This document shows, piece after piece, positions 25,416 to 34,248 of a DNA stretch of 43,170 bases. The notes below the pieces were generated by a model. The model had not been told where the DNA came from, did no database searches, and saw only the letters and a list, made by a program, of their open reading frames with translations. Each line of letters opens with the position of its first letter. The stretch's first letter is position 1. The translations under genes and the position numbers were made by a program. Source of the stretch: Myxococcales bacterium (GTDB taxonomy: Bacteria > Myxococcota_A > UBA9160 > SMWR01); assembly GCA_022561775.1 (NCBI GenBank), contig JADFQO010000024.1:1-43170 (forward strand). Reading direction: 5' to 3'.

Positions 25416-26663
25416 TCAGAAGCGGTCGGGAGAGAAGGGCGCGAGGTCGATCTCGGGCGTCTCGCCGCAGGCGAGTTGGGCGACCAGCTCGCCGGAGATG
25501 GGCCCCTGGGAGATTCCCGACATGCCGTGACCGGTGGCGAGGATCAGGCCTGAAGTTCCCGCAGGTCGGCCGAGGATCGGCAGATCGTCTGGCGTCAACG
25601 GTCGCAGGCCCCGCCAGATCTCCACGGTGGGTGTGCGAGGAAGGCCCGGCAGATAGCTGCGCACGGTGCGGGCGAGCGCATCGACGCGGCGTTGATTCAT
25701 GCGCATGTCGAGTCCCGCGAGCTCGAGCGTACCGCCGAAGCGCAGCCGCGACCCCATCGGTGTGACGAAGCTCTTGCCCTCGACCAGGGCGAGGGGCAGG
25801 TCGGGATGGCCCTCGGGCCTCTCGACGGTGATGCTGTAGCCCTTGGCGGCTTCGACGGGCACGCGGAGGCCCAAGCCCCTGGTCAGCTCTGGCGTCCATG
25901 CCCCCGCAGCCAGCACGACCTCGTCAGCCCTGAAGTCGCCGCGGGTCGTGCGAACACGCACCGGTCCACGGCGCGACCACTCCACGCCGAGCACCTCGGT
26001 GTGGGTCTCGATCGCTGCACCGCGTCGCGCGACGTCCGCCGCCAAGCCGCGTACGAAGTCATCCGGCGTGAGGTGGGCATCGTCGGGGAATTCGAGTCCA
26101 CCGGCGAGATCGGCTGAGAGGCTCGGGACGCGTCCGCGCAACTCCTCGACACCCAGCCATTTCGCGCTTCCGCCCGCAGCCTCGAGCAGCTCGACGTCTC
26201 GCTGTGCGTCTCGCATCGCCTTTGCGGTTCGGAAGATCAGCGTGAGCCCGCGCTGCGTGAAGCCGAAGTCGAAGTCCATTTTCTTTGCGAACTCGGTGAA
26301 GCGATCGAGGCTCGCGAGGCTGAGCGCGCGCCGCAGCCGAAAACTCTCGCGTACCGCGTTCGCGTTGCACGCTCGGCGGAAATCCCAGAGCCAGCGCAGC
26401 AATGCAAGGCTTGCGCGCGGTCGGATCCAGAAGGGGCTCTCGGGGTCGAGCAGCCACGGGAGCGCCTTTCGGATCACACCGGGCTCGGGGATGGGTGCGC
26501 TCTCGCTCGGGAAGATCCAGCCGCCGTTGCCGTGCGAGGCGCCCGAGCAGATCTCGCCGCGCTCGAGCAGCGTCGTGCGCACCCCCCGCTCGATGAGGAA
26601 ATGGGCGGTGCAAACACCCACCACGCCCCCACCCACGACCAGCACGTCGGGTCTCTCGCTCAC
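25416..26663 (-). CDS. FAD-dependent amino-acid dehydrogenase (DadA-like)
   Basis: DAO-superfamily flavoprotein of 415 residues that oxidises amines or D-amino acids to oxoacids, usually passing electrons to the respiratory chain. The N-terminal VLVVGGGVVGVCTAHFLIER is the FAD-binding Rossmann motif; GEICSGASHGNGGWIFPSES resembles DadA's second signature. VVLAAGAWTPELTRGLGLRV and VPVEAAKGYSITVERPEGHP are typical, and the end PILGRPAGTSGLILATGHGM followed by SGISQGPISGELVAQL closes the FAD site. GTG 26663 has AAGGAGG 5 nt upstream and gives the family N-terminus; the longer open frame is rejected. It diverges from an AruH-like transaminase, suggesting shared amino-acid catabolism. Confidence 0.9.
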   Translation of the reverse strand: MSERPDVLVVGGGVVGVCTAHFLIERGVRTTLLERGEICSGASHGNGGWIFPSESAPIPEPGVIRKALPWLLDPESPFWIRPRASLALLRWLWDFRRACNANAVRESFRLRRALSLASLDRFTEFAKKMDFDFGFTQRGLTLIFRTAKAMRDAQRDVELLEAAGGSAKWLGVEELRGRVPSLSADLAGGLEFPDDAHLTPDDFVRGLAADVARRGAAIETHTEVLGVEWSRRGPVRVRTTRGDFRADEVVLAAGAWTPELTRGLGLRVPVEAAKGYSITVERPEGHPDLPLALVEGKSFVTPMGSRLRFGGTLELAGLDMRMNQRRVDALARTVRSYLPGLPRTPTVEIWRGLRPLTPDDLPILGRPAGTSGLILATGHGMSGISQGPISGELVAQLACGETPEIDLAPFSPDRF

Positions 26664-26881
26664 TCCGCCTCCTTCGGTCCGCTCGGGGCCCGGCAATTCA
26701 GCTCGGAAGCATCGCCTGAATTGCGCGCCCTTTCCAGCGGCGTCCATTTCCGCGATGGAATCCGAATCGCGCCGGTTCGGGCCTCTTTGCCCGTCACTTC
26801 GGCAATCCCGCCGTCCTCGGATCGGCCCGGCAGACGCCGCCACACCAATCGTGCTACCGATCCTTCCCAGGGGGTTGGGCG
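26664..26881. promoter_or_regulatory. Divergent control region of DadA-like and AruH-like genes
   Basis: The 218 bp between the divergent starts must hold both promoters. I see no certain -35/-10 pair. No regulator gene adjoins. The Shine-Dalgarno AAGGAGG at 26669-26675 (minus strand) serves the dehydrogenase. No coding potential of its own. Confidence 0.4.
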
Positions 26882-28087
26882 ATGCCTTTTTCGGGTCGAT
26901 TCAGCGCTCTCGCCGAGCGCTTGGATGGCAAACCTTCCGGAGTCTGGGCGGTGCACGATCGCGCCTGCGCGCTGCAGGCCGCGGGCGAAGAAGTCTATCT
27001 GCTGTCGGTCGGGGATCCGGATCTCCCCACCTTGCCGAGCACCATCGATCACGCGGTCGAAAGCCTGCGTGAAGGCCGCACCCACTATGCGCCAGGATCG
27101 GGTGAGAGGAATTTACGAGAGGTGATCGCGGCTATCGAAGAGCGATCCGCCGGCCGTCCTTGCAGTCCAGATGACATCATCGTCTTTCCGGGCGCCACCA
27201 ACGCGATCTACGGCGTGATGTCCTGTTTGCTCGATGCCGGCGACGAGGTCATCGTCGCCGAACCGATGTATGTCGGGTATCGGGGCATTTTCGCTGCCCT
27301 GGGTGCGAAGGTCGTTCCGGTGGCCCTCGAGGTCAGCAATGGCTTTTTCCTGAACCTGGAGAGGTTGTCCGCGGCGATCACGGACCGCACCCGCGTGGTC
27401 TTCATCAATACTCCGGGTAACCCAGCCGGAAACATGATTCCCGCCGACCAGCTGAGAGCGCTCGCTGATCTGTGTTTGAGGCGCGATATCTGGCTGGCGT
27501 CCGACGAGGTGTACTCGATGATCACTTTCGAAGATCGTCACGTATCGTTGCGCACGGCGGCGGAGCGTCTAGAGAACGTGATCGTCATCGACGGGCTGTC
27601 CAAGTCTCATGCCATGACGGGTTGGCGTTTGGGATGGGTCGTAACCCATCAGGAGTTGATCGAACACCTGCTCCATTTTTCTTCTGCGACGATCTTCGGC
27701 TGTTCCCAATTCGTCCAAGATGCAGCGGCGTTTGCTTTGCAGAACGATGAAGAATACATGGCGGAAGTCCGATCCGAATACAAGGAACGCCGTGATTTTG
27801 TCTGTGATCGCATCGCGTCGACCCCTCTGCTCGACTGCGCGACGCCTGACGCGGGTATGTTCGTGATGGTCGACGTGAGCGGCTTGAATACCGATGGGAT
27901 GCGGTTTGCCGAAAACCTCCTGGAAGAGCAGCGCGTATCCGTCTTGCCCGGTGAGGGGTTCGGCCGTTCGACACGCGATTACGTCCGTCTCTCCCTTGCG
28001 CAACCGCTTTCCTGTCTCGAGGAATCGATGAATCGGATCGAGCGGTTCGTCATTGCTCGTGGTGTAGATGCGGCTGGCGCTAGCTAG
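26882..28087 (+). CDS. Class I aminotransferase, AruH-like (arginine:pyruvate type)
   Basis: Fold-type I PLP aminotransferase of 401 residues. AGEEVYLLSVGDPDLPTLPS (residues ~34-53), FPGATNAIYGVMSCLLDAGD, FINTPGNPAGNMIPADQL and ASDEVYSMITF mark the cofactor site; the Schiff-base lysine is in LSKSHAMTGWRLGWVV (~240). GMFVMVDVSGL and RVSVLPGEGFG are near the end. From memory, the strings LLSVGDPD, EVIVAEPMYV, SKSHAMTGWR and GMFVMVD closely match Pseudomonas AruH, which makes 2-ketoarginine from L-arginine and pyruvate. Other amino acids are possible. Divergent from the DadA-like dehydrogenase across 218 bp. Confidence 0.88.
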   Translation: MPFSGRFSALAERLDGKPSGVWAVHDRACALQAAGEEVYLLSVGDPDLPTLPSTIDHAVESLREGRTHYAPGSGERNLREVIAAIEERSAGRPCSPDDIIVFPGATNAIYGVMSCLLDAGDEVIVAEPMYVGYRGIFAALGAKVVPVALEVSNGFFLNLERLSAAITDRTRVVFINTPGNPAGNMIPADQLRALADLCLRRDIWLASDEVYSMITFEDRHVSLRTAAERLENVIVIDGLSKSHAMTGWRLGWVVTHQELIEHLLHFSSATIFGCSQFVQDAAAFALQNDEEYMAEVRSEYKERRDFVCDRIASTPLLDCATPDAGMFVMVDVSGLNTDGMRFAENLLEEQRVSVLPGEGFGRSTRDYVRLSLAQPLSCLEESMNRIERFVIARGVDAAGAS

Positions 28088-28115
28088 GTAGAACAGGCCC
28101 TGGGTGGCCCCCCTT

Positions 28116-29525
28116 TCAGGCTCGTCTACGCACACGCAGTGCGGCCGACACCCCGGTTGCGAATATCAGCAGCACGACGAATGCGAGGCCGCGCCGAGAC
28201 AGCGCGGGCACCGGCTCGCCGCACTCGTCCGGTATGAGGTCTTTATTGATGTCTGTGCTCGTACCACTTCGAATGTCGCAGGCGTCTTCGATCGAATTTT
28301 CGTTGCAGTCCAGGGAGGGGCCCCCCGTGTCTGGAACAATCTTGAAGATCTCTCCGTCGTTCAAATCGCAGATGTAGATTTCTCCGAGCGCGTCGCGGCC
28401 AAATGAGGAGATCGACCCGATGAACTGGGGTTGTCCCGGAGCCAGCTCCGAGGTTCGCTCCGTCAGGTTCTCTACCATTGTGGTGTACTCGAAACTCCAG
28501 ATACGGCCGTTCACATAATCGGCGAAGAAATACGATCCGTCCAGATCGGAGATCGCGCAGCCTCGGTAGACCTCCCCACCGGTGATGGCCAAACCATCCG
28601 CGTGTGTGTAGGTGTGAGCGGGCAGTGTGAGCCCGGCTTCGTTGCACGTACAACCGTTGTCCGTACAGTCGCTCACCGTGCTGCACTGATCGCCTTCCAT
28701 GCAATCCCAGCCGTAGTTTTCGCCCCCGCTGCTCGACGCCAATTGGATGTTCACTTCTTCCACGCTCCTCGCGCCGACGTCGGCGATGTAGAAATTTCCC
28801 GTCTCGGAGTCGAACGCGGCGCGAAAGGGATTCCTAAAACCATAGGCCCAGATTTCGTCGTCACCGACTTCGTTCACAAAAGGATTTCCGCTCGGGATCG
28901 CGTACGGGCTACCACTGTCTACATCGACGCGCAGGATCTTCCCCTTCCTTTCATTCGTGATGTCCTGCGCGACCTGATCCGGATCGCAGAAAAATCCCCC
29001 GTCTCCGGTCGTGATGTAGAGATAACCATCATTCGGTCCGAAACCCAGCCAGCCACCGTTGTGATTCGGCGCAGGCTGTGGGATGACGAAGAGCGGAAAA
29101 GCGCTTTGGGGGTCCGCGACATTCGACGTCGCGGGGTCACCGGACACCGAGTAACGCTCGACGATCATAGCCGGCGAGGTGTCCGTGTAATACACGAAGA
29201 AGTATCCGTTGGTCGCGTAGTTGGGATGGAACGCCATGGTGAGCAAGCCGAATTCGAGGCAGCAGGATACGGTCGACGACAGATCTAGAAAGGGCGTTTT
29301 CAGCACCTTTCCGGTCTGAAAATCCAGGATCCGGATCTCACCGGTCTGTTGCACGATGAAGATGCGGTCGAAATCCCCGGGTGCGTGGGTCACATACACC
29401 GGGTTTTTGAGCCTGGAAGCGACGAGTTGGGTTGTCAGCGGGGTGGCTGCTGGGGCTGCATGGACCTGCGCAAGCGCCAAGAGGGCGCCCGAAATCGCGA
29501 TCGCAATCGTCCGTCTGCTGAGCAT
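28116..29525 (-). CDS. Secreted PQQ-type sugar dehydrogenase with EF-hand and C-terminal sorting-like tail
   Basis: Glucose/sorbosone dehydrogenase family beta-propeller. Signal peptide MLSRRTIAIAISGALLALAQ, cleaved near AHA. Propeller blades include NPVYVTHAPGDFDRIFIVQQ, LLTMAFHPNYATNGYFFVYY, and PAPNHNGGWLGFGPNDGYLY followed by ITTGDGG (PQQ-site pattern); GYGF-like IWAYGFRNPFRAAFD and NYGWDCMEGD follow. An inserted cysteine-rich loop (CSTVSDCTDNGCTCNEAG) is unusual. The C-terminus has LDCNENSIEDACDIRSG and DINKDLIPDECGE, a double calcium-binding motif, then VPALSRRGLAFVVLLIFATG and RVRRRA, like an IPTL-CTERM tail. ATG 29525 chosen; 29549 possible. 469 residues. Confidence 0.88.
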   Translation of the reverse strand: MLSRRTIAIAISGALLALAQVHAAPAATPLTTQLVASRLKNPVYVTHAPGDFDRIFIVQQTGEIRILDFQTGKVLKTPFLDLSSTVSCCLEFGLLTMAFHPNYATNGYFFVYYTDTSPAMIVERYSVSGDPATSNVADPQSAFPLFVIPQPAPNHNGGWLGFGPNDGYLYITTGDGGFFCDPDQVAQDITNERKGKILRVDVDSGSPYAIPSGNPFVNEVGDDEIWAYGFRNPFRAAFDSETGNFYIADVGARSVEEVNIQLASSSGGENYGWDCMEGDQCSTVSDCTDNGCTCNEAGLTLPAHTYTHADGLAITGGEVYRGCAISDLDGSYFFADYVNGRIWSFEYTTMVENLTERTSELAPGQPQFIGSISSFGRDALGEIYICDLNDGEIFKIVPDTGGPSLDCNENSIEDACDIRSGTSTDINKDLIPDECGEPVPALSRRGLAFVVLLIFATGVSAALRVRRRA

Positions 29526-29940
29526 CGAGAACCACCAATTTCCCAACATGGGGGCCGCTGACGACCGCGGGCCGCATGGGGGCCGCAATCGAGACGGTGC
29601 CCACGCATCCTTCCCAAGGCGCGAGCGGCCATTTTCGCGCGATCGCCGAACAAAAGTCAATCAGTTTCGGCGTCTTTTGCCGTGCGGGAGCGTGTCACGC
29701 TCCTGCACGCGACCCCGACCCCAGGAGCACTGGTGCGCGAGTGAGGGCGTTTTCAGCGACCGGCCGACATCCTCGCCGCCACCGACCCGATGCCGGTCGG
29801 CGACCCTATCGTGGCGCTTTTTGGCTCGATTTCAAGCGACTGCGACGCAGAGTTGCGCATCCCCCCACGCGTTCCAGCTGCCGTTTTCGGTGCCGGTGGG
29901 GGGCCCGCGAGACGATCGAGGCCGTCCCCAACGAGCGGGT
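29526..29940. other. 415-bp gap without a supported gene
   Basis: The minus-strand SDR stop and the minus-strand sugar dehydrogenase start bound this gap. Frames here are arginine-rich shadows. A perfect palindrome-like hairpin, GGAGCGTG-T-CACGCTCC, lies at 29687-29703, without a following T-run. It may end the SDR transcript (module A) or be part of the dehydrogenase control region. Confidence 0.5.
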
Positions 29941-30954
29941 TCAGATCGAGGCGGTCTCGAGGCGCAGGGCGCCGTCTCCGGCACGTGCCAGGCCGATCCG
30001 GTACTGGGAGCGGAATCCCAATTCCGCGGCGGCGCGCTCGGTGTCGAGCGTGAAGCCGTAGCGCAGGTGCGCTCCACCGCCGGCTCCGAGGCGTGACTCG
30101 ATGCCGAGCGCCCGCTCGGTCGCATCGACCATGCTGAGCAGCGGCCCGGGCAGGGGGATGCTGGTATGGCCCGTCCAGCGGGCGAGCATCGATAGCGGCA
30201 CCGCCTCGCTGCCCGCGATGTTGAAGATCCCCGAAACCGGAGTCTTGGTCGCAGCTCGGACCGCGCGCGCGACATCCTTGTCGGAAACGAGCGCGCAGAT
30301 CGGATCGAATCCGAGGGCTCGCACCCGTGAACCGGGCCGACCGGCCAGCGAGGGGTGCAGATAGACGTAGCCGCCCGCCGCTACCACTGTCGGAACGCGC
30401 AGCAACACGACCCGGAGTCGATCGTTGTGGACTTCGCTGTGGAAGATCATGTCGCAATCGATCCAGGCGCGGATTTCCGGCATGACGTCCGGATCGAGGT
30501 TGAGTTCGCTGTCTTCGCTCAGGTGGTTCGCGTTGCCCGGGGGAAGGCGGTAGACGAACGCGCTGCCGATCGCGACCAGATTCCGGATCGTACGGGTTTC
30601 GAGGCAGTTCTGAAGGAGCAGGCGGCTCTCGGCGGTTCGCTCGGACAGGCCACCGAGCAGCGGTGCTGCTACCGATGCGCCCGCGCCGTGGCGCGGCACG
30701 TAGACGACGGTGTCGATCTCGGCGGCTCGAAACGGAGCCGAGTGAAAGAGATCGTGGATCGGGCGGTGCTTGGCGAGATCCAACCGCGTATAGGTCACTC
30801 GCGGGTTGCTGCCCGCGAGGTAGGCGTCGAACTTGCGCGGCGGGGGGCCGCTGCCGAGAGCGTAAATGACTTCGACACCCGGGTCGTGATAGAGATTCTT
30901 GACCACCCTGCGCCCGATCGGCTCGTCGGCGTGGGTGACGAGAATCCGGGTCAT
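29941..30954 (-). CDS. SDR/epimerase-like protein, degenerate (module A)
   Basis: Extended short-chain dehydrogenase-like protein of 337 residues. The first strand and turn (MTRILVTHADEPIGRRVVKN) lack the first two glycines of GxxGxxG. Where catalytic YxxxK should lie there is VMPEIRAWIDCDMIFHSEVH. Later signatures are RALGFDPICALVSDKDVARA and VSGIFNIAGSEAVPLSMLAR, shared with the SDR at 36624-37541 (PEIR, GFDPI, FNI-G). So it is a paralogue, probably binding rather than oxidising. ATG 30954 overlaps the acyltransferase stop by ATGA, so translation is coupled. It is the last gene of ParA-acyltransferase-SDR. Confidence 0.82.
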   Translation of the reverse strand: MTRILVTHADEPIGRRVVKNLYHDPGVEVIYALGSGPPPRKFDAYLAGSNPRVTYTRLDLAKHRPIHDLFHSAPFRAAEIDTVVYVPRHGAGASVAAPLLGGLSERTAESRLLLQNCLETRTIRNLVAIGSAFVYRLPPGNANHLSEDSELNLDPDVMPEIRAWIDCDMIFHSEVHNDRLRVVLLRVPTVVAAGGYVYLHPSLAGRPGSRVRALGFDPICALVSDKDVARAVRAATKTPVSGIFNIAGSEAVPLSMLARWTGHTSIPLPGPLLSMVDATERALGIESRLGAGGGAHLRYGFTLDTERAAAELGFRSQYRIGLARAGDGALRLETASI

Positions 30955-32120
30955 TGGTGATGCCGATCGATCAGCAGTTGGACGCTGCGCCGCACCTGAT
31001 TGGCGAGATAGCGGACCAGGCGAGAGTCGTTGGCTGCCTCGGGTCCAAAACGCTCGTGGTAGCGGAGGGGTTCTCCGTAGACGATCCGATACGAAACGGG
31101 GTAGGGAAGCAGGCCGAGTGGGCCAAACCACGGAAACGTCGGTGTGATTGGCACAACCGGAACGCCGAGCCTACGGGCCAGCGGTTTGATGTCGAAGAGG
31201 ATCGGCGATTGATCGTCGCTCCCGATGAACGCCACCGGAACGATCGGCGCACGCGCGCGCAAAGCGTGCTCGATGAAGCCCACTCGAAACTTCTGGAGCC
31301 GATAGCGGTGTGCGATCGTCTTGCGGATTCCTTCGACGCCTTCCGGGAAGACGAGAAGCAGCTGCCCGTCGTCGAGTAGCTTGGCGAAGTTCTCGCGCGT
31401 TCCGACGACCTGTCCGACGCGCGCGTAGAAGATGTTGATCCAAGGGAGTGAACCCGCCCAGCGATCCACGACGGCGCGAACCAATCGAGGGGGATCCGTA
31501 TTCAGCGCGACGTCGATGATCGCCATCGCGGCGTCGAAGGGAAGCAGGCCACCGTGATTGCCGGCGAGCACGACGGGCCCCTCACCCGGAATGCGTTTGT
31601 GCCCTTCGCTTCGGACGCGGAAATAGAGCCGGTAGAGCGCGTGGAAGAACGGAAACGCGGCCTTCATCGCCTCCGGCGAGTAACCGAATCGATCGTAAGG
31701 CGCATCTCCTTCGACGAGGTGCGCGAGCGCGGTCAGCACACGCCTTTCGTCGGTGTTCAGCAGGCGGTCGATCAAACCCTTCGCCGGCGGAAGTTCGATT
31801 TCCGCGAGAGGCGGAGTGGTCGACCAGCGCCGACCGAACAGCCGCGTGAGATTGTCGCGGCTCGGCAGATCGTCTTCGCGGTGCGCGGCTGCCCGCCGGA
31901 TCGTCGATTTCGTCGCCAGCGACGGCTCTGCGGTCACCTTCCGCGCGCGGTGCTGGACGATCGGGCTGTCTGCGCGCCGCGCTTCCAGCTGATCGAGCCG
32001 CTCCTCGAACGGGTCGGGATCGGCGAGATCGTCGAAGGGATCGCGACCCAGGGTGCGACCCGGCGCGGCGAGCGGGCTCGCGATCTCTTCGACGGCTTGG
32101 GGCGATTCGATTTCGCTCAC
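30951..32120 (-). CDS. Lysophospholipid-type acyltransferase with long N-terminus (module A)
   Basis: PlsC/LPLAT-superfamily acyltransferase of 389 residues; such enzymes move acyl chains onto glycerolipids at the inner membrane. Residues 1-~150 are charged, low-complexity and probably disordered (ADPDPFEERLDQLEARRADS). The catalytic domain begins near LYRLYFRVRSEGHKRIPGEG; the histidine/aspartate motif is AGNHGGLLPFDAAMA (spacing HX6D rather than HX4D), then VFPEGVEGIRK (FPEG motif) and APIVPVAFIGSDDQ. ITPTFPWFGPLGLLPYPVSY is shared almost verbatim with the second copy at 37545. GTG 32120 overlaps the ParA stop by 4 bp; its own stop overlaps the SDR start. Confidence 0.88.
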   Translation of the reverse strand: MSEIESPQAVEEIASPLAAPGRTLGRDPFDDLADPDPFEERLDQLEARRADSPIVQHRARKVTAEPSLATKSTIRRAAAHREDDLPSRDNLTRLFGRRWSTTPPLAEIELPPAKGLIDRLLNTDERRVLTALAHLVEGDAPYDRFGYSPEAMKAAFPFFHALYRLYFRVRSEGHKRIPGEGPVVLAGNHGGLLPFDAAMAIIDVALNTDPPRLVRAVVDRWAGSLPWINIFYARVGQVVGTRENFAKLLDDGQLLLVFPEGVEGIRKTIAHRYRLQKFRVGFIEHALRARAPIVPVAFIGSDDQSPILFDIKPLARRLGVPVVPITPTFPWFGPLGLLPYPVSYRIVYGEPLRYHERFGPEAANDSRLVRYLANQVRRSVQLLIDRHHQ

Positions 32121-32980
32121 GCGGGGCTCCCATCGTGCCCGGGCTTGCCGCGGAGTTCGAGTTCTTCGGCGAGTTCTGCCATCACGGAGGCTGAGCGATC
32201 TTTCGGAGCGTACTCGAAGATGGATAGCCCCCTGGATTGCGCCTCGTCGATCTTCACGTGATAGCCGACGACGGTGTGGGCGATTTCCTTCGGGAAGCGC
32301 TGCTTGAGTCGTTCGAGAATCTCGTTTGCCAGCTTGGTTCGCCGGTAGAGGGTCGGAACGATCATCGCGATGTGAAGATTCGGGTGGTCGTAGCGTTCGC
32401 GAACCATCGCGATCGTGCGCACGAGCTCCGCGCAACCGTCCAACGCGAGGTAGGTCAGTGGGACCGGTACCACGATTTCCGTCGCGGCGCGCAGTACGTT
32501 GAGGGTCAGCGGTCCGAACGACGGCGGCGCGTCGAAGAGGATGAAGTCGTAGGTCTCGAGTTCCGGCGCGGAATCCAGTGCGCGACTCAACCGCCCGGTC
32601 GGGTCCGCTTCGTCACCATCGAAGATCGGAAACAGCCCCAGCGATTTGTTGGCTGTGATCACGTCGAAATGCGGTATTCGCGTGGTCACAATGGGAAGGG
32701 TCGAGGCGGGTCGAGACGCGGGATCGCCAGCGTTCCCGTAGCTGTAATCCAGCGCAGAAGCGTCACCCAGCACCGAGTCGAGCAGCAGGTCGATCGCCGA
32801 GTGGAGCCGAGAGCGCGTCTCGACGCCCAGCACCTTGCCGAGTTGGCCCTGGGGATCCATGTCGATCGCGAGAATCCGCCGACCGCGGTGAAGGGCGAGA
32901 TACGATCCGATCGTCGAGACGAGTGTCGTTTTGGTGCTGCCGCCCTTCTCGTTGATGACCGCAACCCGCCGAGCGAGCAA
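32117..32980 (-). CDS. ParA/MinD-family positioning ATPase (module A)
   Basis: Deviant-Walker ATPase of 287 residues. RVAVINEKGGSTKTTLVSTI (KGGxxKTT, residues ~5-24), ILAIDMDPQGQLGKVLGVE and FILFDAPPSFGPLTLNVLRA are the three nucleotide motifs; VPTLYRRTKLANEILERLKQ is the usual later segment. These proteins dimerise on ATP and pattern on DNA or membrane to place cargo. No ParB or parS is visible, so chromosome segregation is unlikely. It heads a unit coupled by GTGA to an acyltransferase and then an SDR, so the cargo may be an enzyme or lipid body. TTG 32980 start, preceded by GGAGGGG. Confidence 0.92.
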   Translation of the reverse strand: MLARRVAVINEKGGSTKTTLVSTIGSYLALHRGRRILAIDMDPQGQLGKVLGVETRSRLHSAIDLLLDSVLGDASALDYSYGNAGDPASRPASTLPIVTTRIPHFDVITANKSLGLFPIFDGDEADPTGRLSRALDSAPELETYDFILFDAPPSFGPLTLNVLRAATEIVVPVPLTYLALDGCAELVRTIAMVRERYDHPNLHIAMIVPTLYRRTKLANEILERLKQRFPKEIAHTVVGYHVKIDEAQSRGLSIFEYAPKDRSASVMAELAEELELRGKPGHDGSPA

Positions 32981-33196
32981 GCCCCCTCCCCCCTGTAGAG
33001 CGCCCTCGATTGACTGGCTAACGCTCGCTTCCGGATCTCAGCGCAGGTAGGAGTCGCCTCGGGTGCGAAGACGCGTTCTCATCGATGGCCCTGTCTCTTA
33101 TTCCCTACTGTTCGGACGCAAGTGTGTCAATGACGAAATGACCGTCTGGCGCGATTGGGCGTCGGCTTGTTGTCAAAACCCCTCGGCGCTGGCCGC
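32981..33196. other. Intergenic gap before ParA, no gene seen
   Basis: This 216-bp stretch separates the etfA stop from the ParA start, both minus strand. It must hold the module A promoter, but no clear consensus is visible. No ORF or strong hairpin supported. Confidence 0.45.
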
Positions 33197-34168
33197 CTAT
33201 CCCTTCGCTTGCTGGACCGCCTTGGTGAGAGCGGGAACGATTTCGAAGAGGTCGCCGACAGCTCCAAGATCGGCGACCTCGAAGATCGGCGCGTCCGGAT
33301 CTTTGTTGATCGCGATGATGAAGTTCGAACCCTTCATGCCCACGAGGTGTTGGATTGCTCCCGAGATTCCTGCGGCGATGTAGAGCTTCGGGGCCACGAT
33401 CTGACCCGAGGAGCCCACCTGGTATTGGTGGGGAAGCCAACCCGCGTCGACCACGGGGCGCGAAGCACCCAGGGCGCCGCCCAGTGCCTCCGCGAGCGGT
33501 TGGAGTACCTCACTGAACTTCTCTGGCGCGCCCAGGCCCCGGCCGCCGGAAACGATGATGTCGGCCTTGCTCAGATCGACGCCCTTGCTCTCGGCGATCT
33601 TGGTCTCGATGAACTTCGCTTTGTCGGAAGAGAGTGAGACCTCGAGTTTGACGACGCTTCCGTCGGTGCTGCCGTCGAAGGGTTCCGTGCCTCCGGGTTG
33701 CATGGTCGCGACGACGACATCCGATCGGACGCGAACCTGTGTGTCCAGTCTGCCGTTGAAGATGCGCCGCTCGAAGACGAGCGTGCCTCCCTCTTCAGCA
33801 ACATCGGAGCAATCGCTCACGAATCCGGCGTCGAGCCCAGCGGCGATGCGCGGGGCGACGTCCCAGCCGCTCGGCGTATTGGAGAACAGGATAACGTCGG
33901 CGCCCGAGGCCTCGACGGCCGCTCGGATCGCCGCATTCGTGCTCTCCACACAGTAGTTGGCCAGGAGTTCGTCGTTGGTGACGAAGACCTTGCCGCCGCC
34001 CTTCTTCGCGAATTCATCCGCAAGGCCAGCAACGTCCTTGCCGAGCACGACGCTCGTGATCTCGCGTCCGGTCGCCGCTGCGATCTTTTGCGCGTAGGCG
34101 GCCAACTCGAAGCTGGACTCGCGAATCTGACCACCTTGAATTTCTGCGACGATGAGAATGCTGCCCAT
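33197..34168 (-). CDS. etfA: Electron transfer flavoprotein alpha subunit
   Basis: FAD-binding subunit of ETF, which takes electrons from acyl-CoA and other dehydrogenases to the quinone pool. 323 residues. N-terminal [23 protein letters not shown] domain signature [20 protein letters not shown], then [40 protein letters not shown], and [20 protein letters not shown], all canonical. ATG 34168 has GGGAG upstream. It follows etfB by 80 bp on the same strand and is probably co-transcribed. No ETF:quinone oxidoreductase or acyl-CoA dehydrogenase lies in the window. Confidence 0.96.
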   Translation of the reverse strand: MGSILIVAEIQGGQIRESSFELAAYAQKIAAATGREITSVVLGKDVAGLADEFAKKGGGKVFVTNDELLANYCVESTNAAIRAAVEASGADVILFSNTPSGWDVAPRIAAGLDAGFVSDCSDVAEEGGTLVFERRIFNGRLDTQVRVRSDVVVATMQPGGTEPFDGSTDGSVVKLEVSLSSDKAKFIETKIAESKGVDLSKADIIVSGGRGLGAPEKFSEVLQPLAEALGGALGASRPVVDAGWLPHQYQVGSSGQIVAPKLYIAAGISGAIQHLVGMKGSNFIIAINKDPDAPIFEVADLGAVGDLFEIVPALTKAVQQAKG

Positions 34169-34248
34169 CGGATCACTCCCTTACGTTTGTGCGCCTATCG
34201 GAATGGGTCCGGTTCGCGGCAAATTGGGGCCGCGGGGACGTTCCGAGG

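Noticed and set aside
32117-32980. Chromosome-partition parA
   Set aside because: No parB or parS, and coupling to acyltransferase and SDR genes points to another cargo.
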